From Chitinophagales bacterium (GTDB lineage Bacteria > Bacteroidota > Bacteroidia > Chitinophagales > UBA2359), in the NCBI GenBank assembly GCA_041392475.1, contig JAWKLZ010000001.1, forward strand, positions 2,914,001 through 2,978,000: 64,000 nucleotides of DNA, in the 5' to 3' direction. Positions 7,401 through 15,609 of this stretch are shown piece by piece. Every line of letters starts with the position of its first letter. Within the stretch, counting starts at the first letter, position 1. The position numbers and the translations under genes are program-made. The notes below the pieces were generated by a model, which worked only from the letters and a program-made list of their open reading frames with translations, did not search any database and had not been told where the DNA came from.

Positions 7401-8802
7401 GCGTTTGCGTCCTGTTTTGCTGACAGCTTCGGTCGCTTCGTTGGGATTTTTGCCGATGGCTCTTTCTAACTCTGGCGGTGCAGAAGTACAGCGACCTTTG
7501 GCAACAGTGGTAATTGGAGGTTTGATAACGGCAACCTTTTTGACACTGGTTGTTTTACCGATTTTGTACAGTTGGTTGGCGCAGTGGCAAGAACGAAAGA
7601 ACAAACCTTCTTTGGGTTCATATACTGCAATGATGTTGTTGCCTTTACTGTTTTTCGGTATCTCTGCAAATGCACAACAGCAGCCTATCACGATGGAAGA
7701 AGCGGTTGAAACGGCTATCCAAAATCATCCTTCTATTCAGGCTTCTAATCTGCAAATTCAGCAGGGGCAGAGTCTGCAAAACTTACCTTATACACTTGGC
7801 AAAACGGAATTTAATTATCAAGGTGATGGTTTGTTTAGAGAAAATGGGCAAAGGGTGAATCAGATTGGAGTGGTGCAAAATATTCCACACCCTGCTTCGG
7901 TCAAGGCTCAAAATGCTTTTCAAAACGAATGGGTCAAAAGCCAATTATTGCAGAAGCAATTGACCGAAAAAGAATTGACTTTGCAAGTGCAACAGACCTA
8001 CTTTGAATTGCAGCAAAAAAAGGAATTGAAGGAATTGTATGAGCAACTTATACAGACTCATGAGCGATATTTTCAAGTGGCAAAAATAAGAGTGGACTTG
8101 GGTGAAAATAATCCCATTGAAAAGCTGACCCTTCAATCTGCTTTGAATGAATATCGGCTTTTGCTTACACAGGTTGATTTAGAAATTGACAGCTTGGAAA
8201 AACAGTTGGCGAATTTGTTGAACACCACTGAAGCCATTACTGCAACAGACAGTTTGGTTATGTTGCCGTTCACTTCAATGGATAGTTTGAATAGTTTGCA
8301 GATACAGTTGGCGAATCAAAACATTCAGATAGAACAGGCAAATGTTGGCTTAATTGAAGCGACTACAAAGCCCGATTTTAACTTAGGCTATGCAGCGCAA
8401 AATTACTTTGAAGGTGGTTGGCTGCATGGTTTACAGGCAGGGATTCAGATTCCGCTTTTCAAAAAATCGACTAAGCGAAAAGTGGAAGCACAAAAATTGC
8501 AGGTCGAAGTCGTCAAAGCCAATGTGGACGCACAAAAGCAGCGAATCAATCAAGAATTGTTATCCGTTGAAAACGCCATACAATTGTATAAAGCAGGGGT
8601 GGATTACTACAAAGAGCAATTGGCAATCATCAATCCCGAAATAGAGCGTATTGCAAGGCTCAATTATCAGGCGGGTGAAATTTCTTATCTCGAACTGCTC
8701 AATACCCTCAATCTGCTTTCCAAAAATAATCAACAATACTGGGAACAAATCTTGTCCTACAACAAAGCAGTAGTGTTGTATCAATTCTTGTCAAATCAAT
8801 AA
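4492..8802 (+). CDS. czcA: CzcA-type heavy-metal RND efflux pump fused to a TolC-like outer-membrane factor
   Basis: 1436 aa. Residues 1 to ~1040 form a complete RND permease: TM1 near the start, large periplasmic loops with EEGDLAMQQILPAG, and TM4 with DFGLIVDGAVIIVES (Asp399 first). The last is close to the DFG-x3-DGA-x3-VEN signature of divalent-cation (Zn/Co/Cd) HME-RND pumps, with Ser in place of Asn. After a hydrophobic, signal-like stretch (MMLLPLLFFGISANAQ), residues ~1065-1436 form a TolC/CzcC-like helical domain with its own internal repeat. The frame is open throughout, so inner-membrane pump and outer-membrane channel are one polypeptide. This fusion is common in Bacteroidota; how it is processed is unclear. 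It lies 12 bp before the adaptor gene. Confidence 0.93.
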   Translation: MFDKIIAYSIENKFVIGLLVAALIVWGLFSLKQLPVDAVPDITNNQVQVITISPTLATQEVEQFITTPVELALQNIQQLVEIRSISRFGLSVVTVVFEEDMDVYLSRQLVSEYLKEAEGNIPEGLGTPEMAPISTGLGEIYQYVVRPKEGFEDKYPPTELRSIQDWIVKRQLSGIEGVVEVNTMGGFLKQYEVAVNPNLLKSVGVSITDIFEALENSNENTGGAYIEKNPNTYYIRTDGIARSLSDLENIVVDVRNGRPILIKDVATVQFGKAPRYGALVRDGEEAVGGRVMMLKGANSAAVTERVKERVIQIEKSLPEGVVIESYLVRDKLVSTAIGTVKTNLLEGGLIVIFILVLMLGNWRAGLIVASVIPLAMLFAISMMNLLGISANLMSLGAIDFGLIVDGAVIIVESIVHRLQVNFAGQKLTTSQMNHEVKTASQKIRSSAAFGEIIILMVYIPILALVGIEGKMFKPMAQTVMLAIGGALILSLTYVPMMSALFLNKKITDKKTIADRIIAFFQKLYTPVLNIALRLKTLFVLATIILFAYSFFVFTRMGGEFIPTLEEGDLAMQQILPAGTSLSQSIEMASIIQKKLLQDFPEIEDVVVNIGAAEIPTDPMPVEIGDYVLVMKPKSEWTSASNRKEMFEKIEESLSVIPGVGYEFSQPIQLRFNELMTGSKADIAIKLYGEDLDLLYSKAKEAESVITKLGGVGTVNVEQTIGMPQIIINFKYDRMAQYGLQVKEVNQVVRSAFAGEKAGVIYEGEKRFDLVVRMDEKYRNGIEDVQNLYITLDNGTQVPLQAVADVNLTDAPMQISRENTNRRIVIGVNVGDTDVETLVGKIQGELDAKVDLPVGYYFTYGGQFENLKAANARLMVAVPLALALIFILLYFTFGSIAQAALIFTAIPLSAIGGIWALELRGMPFSISAGIGFIALFGVAVLNGIVLIGYFNQLKKEGMTNIRERILEGTKVRLRPVLLTASVASLGFLPMALSNSGGAEVQRPLATVVIGGLITATFLTLVVLPILYSWLAQWQERKNKPSLGSYTAMMLLPLLFFGISANAQQQPITMEEAVETAIQNHPSIQASNLQIQQGQSLQNLPYTLGKTEFNYQGDGLFRENGQRVNQIGVVQNIPHPASVKAQNAFQNEWVKSQLLQKQLTEKELTLQVQQTYFELQQKKELKELYEQLIQTHERYFQVAKIRVDLGENNPIEKLTLQSALNEYRLLLTQVDLEIDSLEKQLANLLNTTEAITATDSLVMLPFTSMDSLNSLQIQLANQNIQIEQANVGLIEATTKPDFNLGYAAQNYFEGGWLHGLQAGIQIPLFKKSTKRKVEAQKLQVEVVKANVDAQKQRINQELLSVENAIQLYKAGVDYYKEQLAIINPEIERIARLNYQAGEISYLELLNTLNLLSKNNQQYWEQILSYNKAVVLYQFLSNQ

Positions 8803-8814
8803 AATACAAATAAA

Positions 8815-10137
8815 ATGAAAATTATAAATAAATCAATCTTATTAATAGTCTCGATAGCTGCAATGCTGTTTTTTTTCTCATGTGGTCATGAACACACCGA
8901 AGGAGATGGACATAATCACGGTACAGAACAGGAAGAACATTCGGAGCATGACGGACACAATCATGGTGCAGAACAGGAAGGTCATTCGGAAGATGATGGA
9001 CACAATCATGGTGCAGAACAGGAAGAACATTCGGAAAATGATGGACATGGGCATGGTGAGGAACATGAAGAAGGAGAAATTCATCTGACCAAAGAACAGA
9101 TTGCAACCATGAATATCACGTTTGGTGATTTCTCTCAAATCAAAATCAATGATTTTGTAAAAGCAACAGGAACTTTGGGCTTGCCTCCAAATGCCTTGAC
9201 CTCGGTAAGTGCAAAATCGGATGGTTTTATAAAAAACAGCAAAAAGTATGTCGAAGGGAGTTATGTGAAACAAGGGGCTATCATGGCATATTTGGAAAAT
9301 CCTGATTTTATTGAACATCAACGGGAATATCTTGAAGTTGCTGCTGAATTGGTCTATGACCGACAGGAATTGGCAAGGCATGGAACTTTGGTTGCAGAAA
9401 ATGCTGGTGTTGAAAAAAACGTCCAAAAATTTCAAGCAGAGGTCAATCGAAAAGTAGCCATCTTAAAAGGTATCTCCAAACGCCTTGCTTATCTCGGCAT
9501 TAATGTAGATAATTTGACAACGGAAAATATAATCCAACGTGTTCCTATTTATTCTCCTGCTTCTGGATATATCACTTCTATTCAAATGCACAATGGGATG
9601 TATGTTACACCTCAAATAGAACTGATGGAGATTGTTAATGAAAATCATCTTCATTTGGAGTTAGATGTATTTGAAAAGGATATTTCGAGTGTAGAGAAAG
9701 GGCAAAAAATAAGCTATTCAGTGCCTGCATTGGGAAATAAAGTTTATGAGGGTGAAGTGCATATAATCGGCAAAGAATTTAATACCGAAAACAAGACCGT
9801 CCGTATTCATGGACATTTGGAAAAAGAACGTCCTAAGTTTATTAAAGACTTATTCGTAGAAGCAAAAATTTGGCTGAATGACCAGACAGTTCAAGCCTTG
9901 CCTGAAAGTGCTATTATTAAGGACGGAGCTTCTTCTTACATCTATGTGGCGAATGACCAAGTTGAAGGAAATGAATTAAAGTTTGAGGCAGTAAAGGTGA
10001 TAGAAGGTACAAGGGATAATGGTTTTACTTCGGTAAAATTGATTGATGAAATTCCCGATGATATGAAGATTGTAACGTATGGAGCTTACTATGTATTTGC
10101 TCAATCGAAGGCAGGGGAATTGAAGCATGAGCATTAG
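8815..10137 (+). CDS. czcB: CzcB/CusB-type periplasmic adaptor, His-rich lipoprotein
   Basis: 440 aa membrane-fusion subunit that joins the pump to the outer-membrane channel. The N-terminus has a lipoprotein-type signal (LFFFSC, Cys23). Residues ~25-75 then hold about four tandem units built on DGHNHG(A/T)EQEEHSE. This strongly His/Asp/Glu-rich tail should bind Zn or similar ions before handing them on. From about residue 80 the standard adaptor follows: IHLTKEQIATMNI, a barrel-sandwich/lipoyl half (VKATGTLGLPPNAL, VSAKSDGFI), a helical hairpin, the second lipoyl half (PIYSPASGYI) and a beta-barrel/membrane-proximal domain. The repeat is also visible in the DNA (units of ~54-60 bp) and could vary by slippage. 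A terminator-like hairpin follows at 10157. Confidence 0.92.
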   Translation: MKIINKSILLIVSIAAMLFFFSCGHEHTEGDGHNHGTEQEEHSEHDGHNHGAEQEGHSEDDGHNHGAEQEEHSENDGHGHGEEHEEGEIHLTKEQIATMNITFGDFSQIKINDFVKATGTLGLPPNALTSVSAKSDGFIKNSKKYVEGSYVKQGAIMAYLENPDFIEHQREYLEVAAELVYDRQELARHGTLVAENAGVEKNVQKFQAEVNRKVAILKGISKRLAYLGINVDNLTTENIIQRVPIYSPASGYITSIQMHNGMYVTPQIELMEIVNENHLHLELDVFEKDISSVEKGQKISYSVPALGNKVYEGEVHIIGKEFNTENKTVRIHGHLEKERPKFIKDLFVEAKIWLNDQTVQALPESAIIKDGASSYIYVANDQVEGNELKFEAVKVIEGTRDNGFTSVKLIDEIPDDMKIVTYGAYYVFAQSKAGELKHEH

Positions 10138-10156
10138 GAAGGAGATTATGGAATGT

Positions 10157-10192
10157 TTTATCGGTGTAGGGCAATTGTTCTATACCGATAAA
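10157..10192 (+). terminator. Terminator-like hairpin after czcB
   Basis: TTTATCGGTGTAG (10157-10169) pairs with CTATACCGATAAA (10180-10192), 13 bp with one G-U pair and a 10-base loop. The following T run is weak (AAAATTTG), so it may be partial or an mRNA-stabilising structure. TATTTTTG at 10200-10207 right after it could restart transcription for the next gene. Confidence 0.6.
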
Positions 10193-10212
10193 AATTTGTT
10201 ATTTTTGTAATG

Positions 10213-10554
10213 ATGAAGGTTTTTATTAAAATATTCACAATTTATATTTTTGTTCTATTGCTATCACCTTGTGGTGATGGTGGCGGTGGAATTGTGGCAG
10301 TAGTTAATCAATTATTGGGCTTAGAAATTCATAATAATTTAGAGATAGAACAAAACTCTGACCCTTGTGAAGATTCGCCTTGTTCTCCTTTTTGTATTTG
10401 TAGCAGTTGTTTTACTCCTCTTGAGACATCTAAAGAAATTCCTCTTATAGAAAAAGCACTTACTTTATTTCCAAAAACAATTTCCTCATTCACATCTCAT
10501 TTTTATTCTTCTTCCTTTTGTAAATCTATCTGGCAACCTCCAAAATTAGTTTAA
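10213..10554 (+). CDS. Small cysteine-rich metal-locus protein (DUF6660-like), copy 2
   Basis: 113 aa (114 if the adjacent upstream ATG at 10210 is used). Same plan as the protein at 4081-4422: hydrophobic N-terminus ending in LLSPC, a GDGGGG motif, acidic middle, cysteine cluster (CEDSPCSPFCICSSC) and the terminal IWQPPK. The first copy's His-rich stretch is replaced by Glu/Asn here, so the copies probably differ in metal preference. Preceded by a -7-like TATTTTTG box and followed by a clear terminator at 10561-10585, so it may be a one-gene unit between pump and receptor. Envelope metal-binding role inferred. Confidence 0.72.
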   Translation: MKVFIKIFTIYIFVLLLSPCGDGGGGIVAVVNQLLGLEIHNNLEIEQNSDPCEDSPCSPFCICSSCFTPLETSKEIPLIEKALTLFPKTISSFTSHFYSSSFCKSIWQPPKLV

Positions 10555-10560
10555 CCATTC

Positions 10561-10585
10561 GGGCATAGACAGGTATGCCCTTTTT
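10561..10585 (+). terminator. Rho-independent terminator
   Basis: GGGCATA - GACAGG - TATGCCC followed by T5, directly after the small Cys-rich gene and 34 bp before the TonB-receptor gene. Confidence 0.85.
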
Positions 10586-10618
10586 ACAAATTTATTTGGT
10601 TAATCTAATATTTAAAAA

Positions 10619-12802
10619 ATGAAAAAATTAATATTGTTATTATTAGCAATAGCTGTGGTGAATACAGTCTATTGTCAAAATACTTTTAAAGCCACTATTT
10701 TAGATGGTGAAACGAAAGAATCATTAGTAGGTGTAAATGTATTTATTGAAAGCCTTGAAAAAGGCAGTGTAACAAATGTAGATGGTATAGTTGAAATAAA
10801 AGATTTACCTGATGGTAATTATGAAGTTCGAGTTAGTTATATCAGCTATGAAACTATAGAATTGGAGGTGTCTTTACCTCAACAAGAACCTTTGACCGTT
10901 TTAATGGAATCGGGAAGTGAAGAACTGGAAGCCATTACTGTAAGTACCACTCGAAGTAGTCGTTTAATTCAAGATTTACCGACTCGATTGGAAGCAATCA
11001 GTTCAGAAGAATTGGGCGAAAAAGCCTTTATGAATTCCACCAATATCTCTATGTTGTTGCGGGAAAGTACAGGTATTCAAATGCAACAAACATCCGCTAA
11101 TTCAGCCAATCAAAGTATTCGTATTCAAGGCTTAGATGGTCGCTACACTCAATTACTCAAAGACGGATTTCCTATTTTCGGAGGCTTTGCTGGTGGATTG
11201 AGTATCATGCAAATACCTCCTTTGGATTTGAAACAAGTGGAAATTATTAAGGGGAGTGCTTCTACACTATATGGTGGCGGAGCAATTGCAGGATTGGTCA
11301 ATTTGATTAGCAAACGCCCCGAAGAAGAACCACAATTGGAATTGATGTTTACTCAAACGCAGGCAGGTGGTTCTACACTGAATGGATTTTACGCTCAAGA
11401 GTATGGAAAGGCTGGTTTTTCACTTTATACAGTCGGGAATCTTCAACAGGTTTATGATGTCAATGATGATGATTTTTCGGAACTTCCCGAAGTGAAAAAC
11501 ATTGCTATTAACCCAACCTTCTTTTACAACTTTGATGAAAGTAGTAGTTTGAGAATTGGCATCAATAGTTCTTTTGAAAACCGATTGGGAGGCGATGTAA
11601 CTGCTATCGAAAACTCACCAAATACCGAACATCCTTTTACGGAGGAAAATAAATCTACTCGATTGGCTTCTCAAATCAGTTATCAAAAATCGTTTTCAGA
11701 AGATGCCAATTTAATGATTAGAAACAGCGTCAGCTTCTTTGACAGAAGTATAGAAATTCCTGATTTTATTTTTGACGGTCAACAAATAGCGAGTTTTTCA
11801 GAGGTTTCTTATTCCACAGCAAACGAAAAAACTGATTGGGTTTTTGGTGCAAATATGTGGACAGAGGAATTTACCGAAACACCTTTTAATCAAAACCCTG
11901 TAAGAGATTACAGCAATAATACTTTTGGTGTTTTTGGTCAGAATGTTTGGTCAATTACCGAAAAAGCAGCATTAGAATCAGGATTAAGGGTTGATTACAA
12001 TACCGATTATGATTGGTTTGTGCTGCCTCGCATCAATCTTTTATTGGACTTAAACGAGCATTGGACAACTCGAATAGGCGGTGGAATGGGTTATAAATTA
12101 CCTACCATTTTTAGTGAGGAAGCGGAAAACCGTACTTTTCAAAGTATCCTCCCAATCGGAATAAATAATACGAAAGCAGAAACGTCATTAGGAGTGAATT
12201 GGGATGTGAATTACAAAACAATTTTATTTGATGAAATCAGCTTTTCTATCAATAATCTATTTTTCTACACCCAATTGTTTGACCCTTTGGTTCTGACCCA
12301 AGATACTGATAACCAATTTCTTTATGTAAACGCTGATGGTAAAACCGAGAGTAAAGGGTTAGAAACCAATATTAAATTGGGGTATGATGATTTTAAACTG
12401 TATTTGCAATATGCCTTTATTGATGCTCAATTAGATTATGACGGTATCACTCGGCAAAAACCAATTACACCACGACATAATGCAGGGGGAATATTGATGT
12501 ATGAAAGTGGAAAATGGCGATTGGGTTATGAAGTGTACTTTACAGGTGGTCAGACACTTTTTGACGGTTCGGCAGTAGAAGATTATTGGACTATGGGACT
12601 ATTAATATCTCGTCAAATCGAGAAGCTCAATATATTTGTGAATTTTGAAAACTTCACGGACACTCGATTATCTAAATTTCAAGATACTGTTCTACCACCA
12701 CATACAAATCCATCTTTCCCTGAAATTTGGGCACCGACTGATGGATTTATTTTCACCGCAGGATTGAAGTGGACGATATTCGGAGAAATAGAGGAAGAAT
12801 AG
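10619..12802 (+). CDS. TonB-dependent outer-membrane receptor
   Basis: 727 aa. Signal peptide (1-19, ending VYCQ), a carboxypeptidase-regulatory-like beta domain (about 22-95, VGVNVFIESLEKGSVTNVDG … YEVRVSYISYETIEL), a TonB-box-like stretch (EELEAITVSTTRSSR), a plug domain (about 120-225, with LLRESTGIQMQ, IRIQGLDGRYTQLLKDG and GSASTLYGGGAIAGLVN) and a 22-strand barrel ending in FIFTAGLKWTIFG. It imports a chelate or small ligand across the outer membrane using TonB energy. Its place between two metal-efflux units suggests a metal or metallophore ligand, as in other Bacteroidota efflux islands; the ligand is not visible in the sequence. Terminator right after it. Confidence 0.92.
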   Translation: MKKLILLLLAIAVVNTVYCQNTFKATILDGETKESLVGVNVFIESLEKGSVTNVDGIVEIKDLPDGNYEVRVSYISYETIELEVSLPQQEPLTVLMESGSEELEAITVSTTRSSRLIQDLPTRLEAISSEELGEKAFMNSTNISMLLRESTGIQMQQTSANSANQSIRIQGLDGRYTQLLKDGFPIFGGFAGGLSIMQIPPLDLKQVEIIKGSASTLYGGGAIAGLVNLISKRPEEEPQLELMFTQTQAGGSTLNGFYAQEYGKAGFSLYTVGNLQQVYDVNDDDFSELPEVKNIAINPTFFYNFDESSSLRIGINSSFENRLGGDVTAIENSPNTEHPFTEENKSTRLASQISYQKSFSEDANLMIRNSVSFFDRSIEIPDFIFDGQQIASFSEVSYSTANEKTDWVFGANMWTEEFTETPFNQNPVRDYSNNTFGVFGQNVWSITEKAALESGLRVDYNTDYDWFVLPRINLLLDLNEHWTTRIGGGMGYKLPTIFSEEAENRTFQSILPIGINNTKAETSLGVNWDVNYKTILFDEISFSINNLFFYTQLFDPLVLTQDTDNQFLYVNADGKTESKGLETNIKLGYDDFKLYLQYAFIDAQLDYDGITRQKPITPRHNAGGILMYESGKWRLGYEVYFTGGQTLFDGSAVEDYWTMGLLISRQIEKLNIFVNFENFTDTRLSKFQDTVLPPHTNPSFPEIWAPTDGFIFTAGLKWTIFGEIEEE

Positions 12803-12819
12803 AAATATCACCACTATTT

Positions 12820-12858
12820 GTTAGAGCGTAATCCAATCTATTACGCTCTAACTTTTTT
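12820..12858 (+). terminator. Rho-independent terminator after the TonB receptor
   Basis: GTTAGAGCGTAA and TTACGCTCTAAC form a perfect 12-bp stem with a 9-base loop, followed by T6. Confidence 0.92.
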
Positions 12859-12873
12859 AAAAAATGACGAACC

Positions 12874-13665
12874 ATGCAAAAAACAATATATAAAGTCACC
12901 CAAATGGATTGTCCTTCGGAAGAAAATCTAATTCGGATGAAGTTGGACGGAATTTCAGAAATAAAACATTTGGATTTTGATATTCCAAACAGGACATTGA
13001 CGATTTACCATAATGGAGAAACCGACGAAATCGAGAAGTCGATTATTGCCTTAAACTTAGGAGGAAAGAAAATAAAAACCGTTGAAACAGACGAAACCGA
13101 ATTTAGCGAAAATGCAAATCAAAAGAAACTACTTTGGGCAGTACTCTCTATCAATTTTGCTTTCTTTCTAATCGAAATGACAACAGGATTGATTTCAAAA
13201 TCAATGGGATTGGTGGCGGATAGTTTGGATATGTTAGCAGATGCTTTTGTTTATGGTATTAGCTTATTTGCAGTTGGTGGCACTTTAAATCGCAAGAAAA
13301 AAATTGCTAAAATCGCAGGTTATTTTCAAATTACATTGGCTGTAATCGGATTTATAGAGGTGTTAAGAAGATTCTTTGGTGTAGAAAAAATGCCCGATTT
13401 TTCGACGATGATAGTTGTTTCGATTTTTGCCTTAATCGCAAATGGAATTTGTTTGTATTTGTTGCAAAAAACAAAGACCGAAGAAGCGCACATGAAGGCA
13501 AGTATGATTTTCACCTCGAACGACATCGTTATCAATTTAGGAGTAATAACCGCAGGTGTTTTGGTGAACTGTTTAGCTTCGAGTAAACCTGACTTGATAA
13601 TTGGAACAATAGTTTTCATAATAGTTGTTCAAGGAGCAATAAGGATATTAAATGTAGCGAAATGA
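12874..13665 (+). CDS. CDF-like cation transporter with N-terminal HMA-like domain
   Basis: 263 aa. Residues 1-70 resemble a heavy-metal-associated ferredoxin-like domain in which the usual GMxCxxC is reduced to QMDCPSEE, with a single Cys. Residues ~85-263 form six membrane segments of the cation diffusion facilitator type: SMGLVADSLDMLADAFVYG carries the D-x3-D metal pair in TM2, and SNDIVINLGVI in TM5 carries N/D where most family members have H/D. The cytoplasmic C-terminal dimer domain of full-length CDFs is missing; the protein ends just after TM6. It probably exports a divalent cation from the cytosol. The stop overlaps the start of the Fur-family gene by 4 bp (ATGA), so they are co-translated. 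Confidence 0.82.
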   Translation: MQKTIYKVTQMDCPSEENLIRMKLDGISEIKHLDFDIPNRTLTIYHNGETDEIEKSIIALNLGGKKIKTVETDETEFSENANQKKLLWAVLSINFAFFLIEMTTGLISKSMGLVADSLDMLADAFVYGISLFAVGGTLNRKKKIAKIAGYFQITLAVIGFIEVLRRFFGVEKMPDFSTMIVVSIFALIANGICLYLLQKTKTEEAHMKASMIFTSNDIVINLGVITAGVLVNCLASSKPDLIIGTIVFIIVVQGAIRILNVAK

Positions 13666-14075
13666 AAAACGTAAATAAAATCTTAGAACAAAAGGCTATC
13701 CGTATCACTCCGATGCGGCAGCTTATTTTAGAATATTTCTTACAAAATGATGGAACGTTTGGTTTGATAGAATTGGAAAATGCCTTTCCAAAATCTGATA
13801 GAATCACCATCTATCGAACCCTTAAAACCTTTGAAGAAAAGGGTATTCTACACAGTATCAAAGAAGAAGGAATGGAAGCGAAATATGCACTTTGTAAGGA
13901 GCATTGTTCAACAGAACATCATATTGACCAACATCCGCACTTCCAATGTCAAAAGTGCAAACAGATTACTTGTATTGATAGTCAATTAATTCCTACAATG
14001 GAATTGCCCGATGGATATGTTCAGAAAGAAGTCAACATGATGATAAAAGGCATCTGCCCGAATTGTCAGAGATAA
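13662..14075 (+). CDS. Fur-family metal-responsive repressor
   Basis: 137 aa. Winged helix in the first ~85 residues (ITPMRQLILEYFLQNDG, then SDRITIYRTLKTFEEKGILH as recognition helix and wing), then a dimer domain with HCSTEHHIDQHPHFQCQKCKQ and a final CPNC. The two CxxC pairs form the structural zinc site and the His-rich stretch the sensing site, as in Zur/Fur/PerR. The His-x-His-rich linker and neighbouring cation pumps favour zinc sensing. Overlaps the upstream transporter by 4 bp. The palindrome 4 bp after its stop (14079) and the matching one at 4040 are its best candidate targets. Confidence 0.9.
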   Translation: MKNVNKILEQKAIRITPMRQLILEYFLQNDGTFGLIELENAFPKSDRITIYRTLKTFEEKGILHSIKEEGMEAKYALCKEHCSTEHHIDQHPHFQCQKCKQITCIDSQLIPTMELPDGYVQKEVNMMIKGICPNCQR

Positions 14076-14078
14076 GTT

Positions 14079-14114
14079 TGCAATTGCATTGCAGGGAATA
14101 TCAGCTTAACTTTG
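14079..14114 (+). promoter_or_regulatory. Fur-box-like operator overlapping a promoter
   Basis: TGCAATT-G-CATTGCA at 14079-14093 is the 15-bp palindrome of 4040 with one arm mismatch. It covers the -33 TTG (14084-14086); a 20-bp spacer leads to TAACTTTG at 14107-14114. Bound repressor would block RNA polymerase directly. It drives the genes from 14127 onward. Confidence 0.7.
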
Positions 14115-14126
14115 TAGAAAAAAACA

Positions 14127-14723
14127 ATGGGAACAAAAGTGTATTTATTCATCTTTTTGCTTGTTTATTTCTTCTTTGTCTTTTTCCTTCGTTCTTATCT
14201 GCTTTGGAAAAGAACAGGAGTGAATCCATTGACCTTCAATAAATCCGATGATGCACATGGATACAATGGAAAGGTATTTACCTTTATTTCCTTATTGGAA
14301 TTTGTAGTGGTATTCATCTATGCTTTCAAAAGCGAATGGTATCAATACCTTTTGCCATTTTGGTATTTAGAACATAGCTATTTGCAGTATATCGGATGGG
14401 GATTGCTACCACTTTCGCTTATTTTGGTTTGGGTGGCTCAATCGCAAATGGCAAACTCTTGGCGGATTGGAATTGATGAAAAGAACAAAACGGAATTGGT
14501 TACAAACGGCTTATTCTCTATATCAAGAAACCCAATTTTTTTGGGTGTAATGATTGCAAATTTCGGGCTGTTTTTGATAATTCCAAATGCTTTTACCTTG
14601 CTTATCGTTTCTCTATCAGTTGTTAGTATCAATACGCAAGTTAGATTGGAGGAAGCATTTTTGAAAAATAGTCATGGGAAAGATTATCAAAACTATTTGA
14701 GTCGGGTTGGACGGTGGTTTTAA
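14127..14723 (+). CDS. ICMT/phospholipid-type membrane methyltransferase
   Basis: 198 aa integral membrane protein with about five membrane segments. The C-terminal half has the isoprenylcysteine carboxyl methyltransferase pattern: SWRIGIDE, then LVTNGLFSISRNPIFLGV (the SRNP motif that contacts SAM), then a late Q-x-R-x-EE stretch (TQVRLEEAFL) and YxxYxxxVGRWF at the end. Such proteins are frequent cargo of bacterial metal-resistance islands, where the substrate is unknown and may be a lipid or isoprenoid. It has its own promoter and Fur-type operator, so it probably responds to metal together with the pump operon. Confidence 0.85.
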   Translation: MGTKVYLFIFLLVYFFFVFFLRSYLLWKRTGVNPLTFNKSDDAHGYNGKVFTFISLLEFVVVFIYAFKSEWYQYLLPFWYLEHSYLQYIGWGLLPLSLILVWVAQSQMANSWRIGIDEKNKTELVTNGLFSISRNPIFLGVMIANFGLFLIIPNAFTLLIVSLSVVSINTQVRLEEAFLKNSHGKDYQNYLSRVGRWF

Positions 14724-14790
14724 CCTCAAAATCAATTATAATCATTTATTAAGTGAAATTTATTTATAACCATATCAAAATTTTAAAAAA

Positions 14791-15498
14791 ATGAACACGA
14801 AAATCTACATTATTTTATTTTTATTGTCTTTAGCAATTAACCCTGTTTCTCTAAAAGCACAAGCTCTTTCAGGTTCTCCCTCTACTTTTATTGAAGTAGG
14901 AAACTACCTTACTGAGTTTGATATTATTGGATATTCTTTTATTCAAAATAATACCAACGAAGATATTGAAGTAAATTGGCAGAGGACTAAAAATGACATT
15001 CCCGAAGGTTGGAATAATCTTATTTGCGACCCTGTTAATTGTTGGGCACCGTTTGTAAGTGGAAATCCTCAGCCTTTGGTCATTCCTGCAAATGGAACTA
15101 TGCTTCTCAACTCATACTTTCAACCAAATGAAATTGAAGGTTCTGGCATCGTAGAAATTTGTGTTTGGGCAATTGCAGATAGCGCAAATGTAAATGTCAA
15201 AATGACTTATATAGCAGATGCCTTCACTGTTAATATAGAAGATAATGCTTTGGAACAAATCAAGGTTTACCCCAATCCTGTTCGAGATAATCTAACGATA
15301 GATATTGGAACGGAAACCAATGTTCGCTATATAGAGATATACAATTTGGTTGGTCGCAAAATGGCTCATTACTCTATTCCACATAGAACGGATAAATATC
15401 AAATCAATGCTTCTGCTTTGCCCGAAGGTATGTATTTCGTGAAAATGTTTGGTGCTGATTATGGGCAAAATGCTACTCGTACATTCACCAAAGATTGA
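14791..15498 (+). CDS. Small secreted protein with T9SS type A sorting domain
   Basis: 235 aa. Signal peptide (about 1-25, ending LKAQA), an Ig-like or beta-sandwich ectodomain (about 26-150) containing a Cys pair in LICDPVNCWAPF and EICVWAIAD, and a C-terminal type A T9SS tail (about 160-235: IKVYPNPVRDNLTIDI … GRKMAHY … LPEGMYFVKM). It should cross the outer membrane by the type IX route and be released or anchored at the surface. It stands inside the metal island, 67 bp after the methyltransferase and in line with the following genes. The ectodomain is not one I recognise; a surface metal-binding or regulatory role would be a guess. Confidence 0.82.
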   Translation: MNTKIYIILFLLSLAINPVSLKAQALSGSPSTFIEVGNYLTEFDIIGYSFIQNNTNEDIEVNWQRTKNDIPEGWNNLICDPVNCWAPFVSGNPQPLVIPANGTMLLNSYFQPNEIEGSGIVEICVWAIADSANVNVKMTYIADAFTVNIEDNALEQIKVYPNPVRDNLTIDIGTETNVRYIEIYNLVGRKMAHYSIPHRTDKYQINASALPEGMYFVKMFGADYGQNATRTFTKD

Positions 15499-15609
15499 TG
15501 ATGTGGTTTTTTTGATTGTCTTTCTTAACCTTGTTTTGAAACCTATTTTTTGAAATTCAAACCCAATTCAGAAACAAAATTTCATTTAACTAAAAGCTTT
15601 AAGCAAAAA

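Noticed and set aside
7600..7690. Separate outer-membrane-factor gene starting at the signal-like segment in CzcA
   Set aside because: The frame is continuous with the pump without any stop; a fused protein is the simpler reading.
8900..9070. Regular direct repeats that could suggest a CRISPR-like array
   Set aside because: They are in-frame codons of the His-rich part of CzcB, with no unique spacers.
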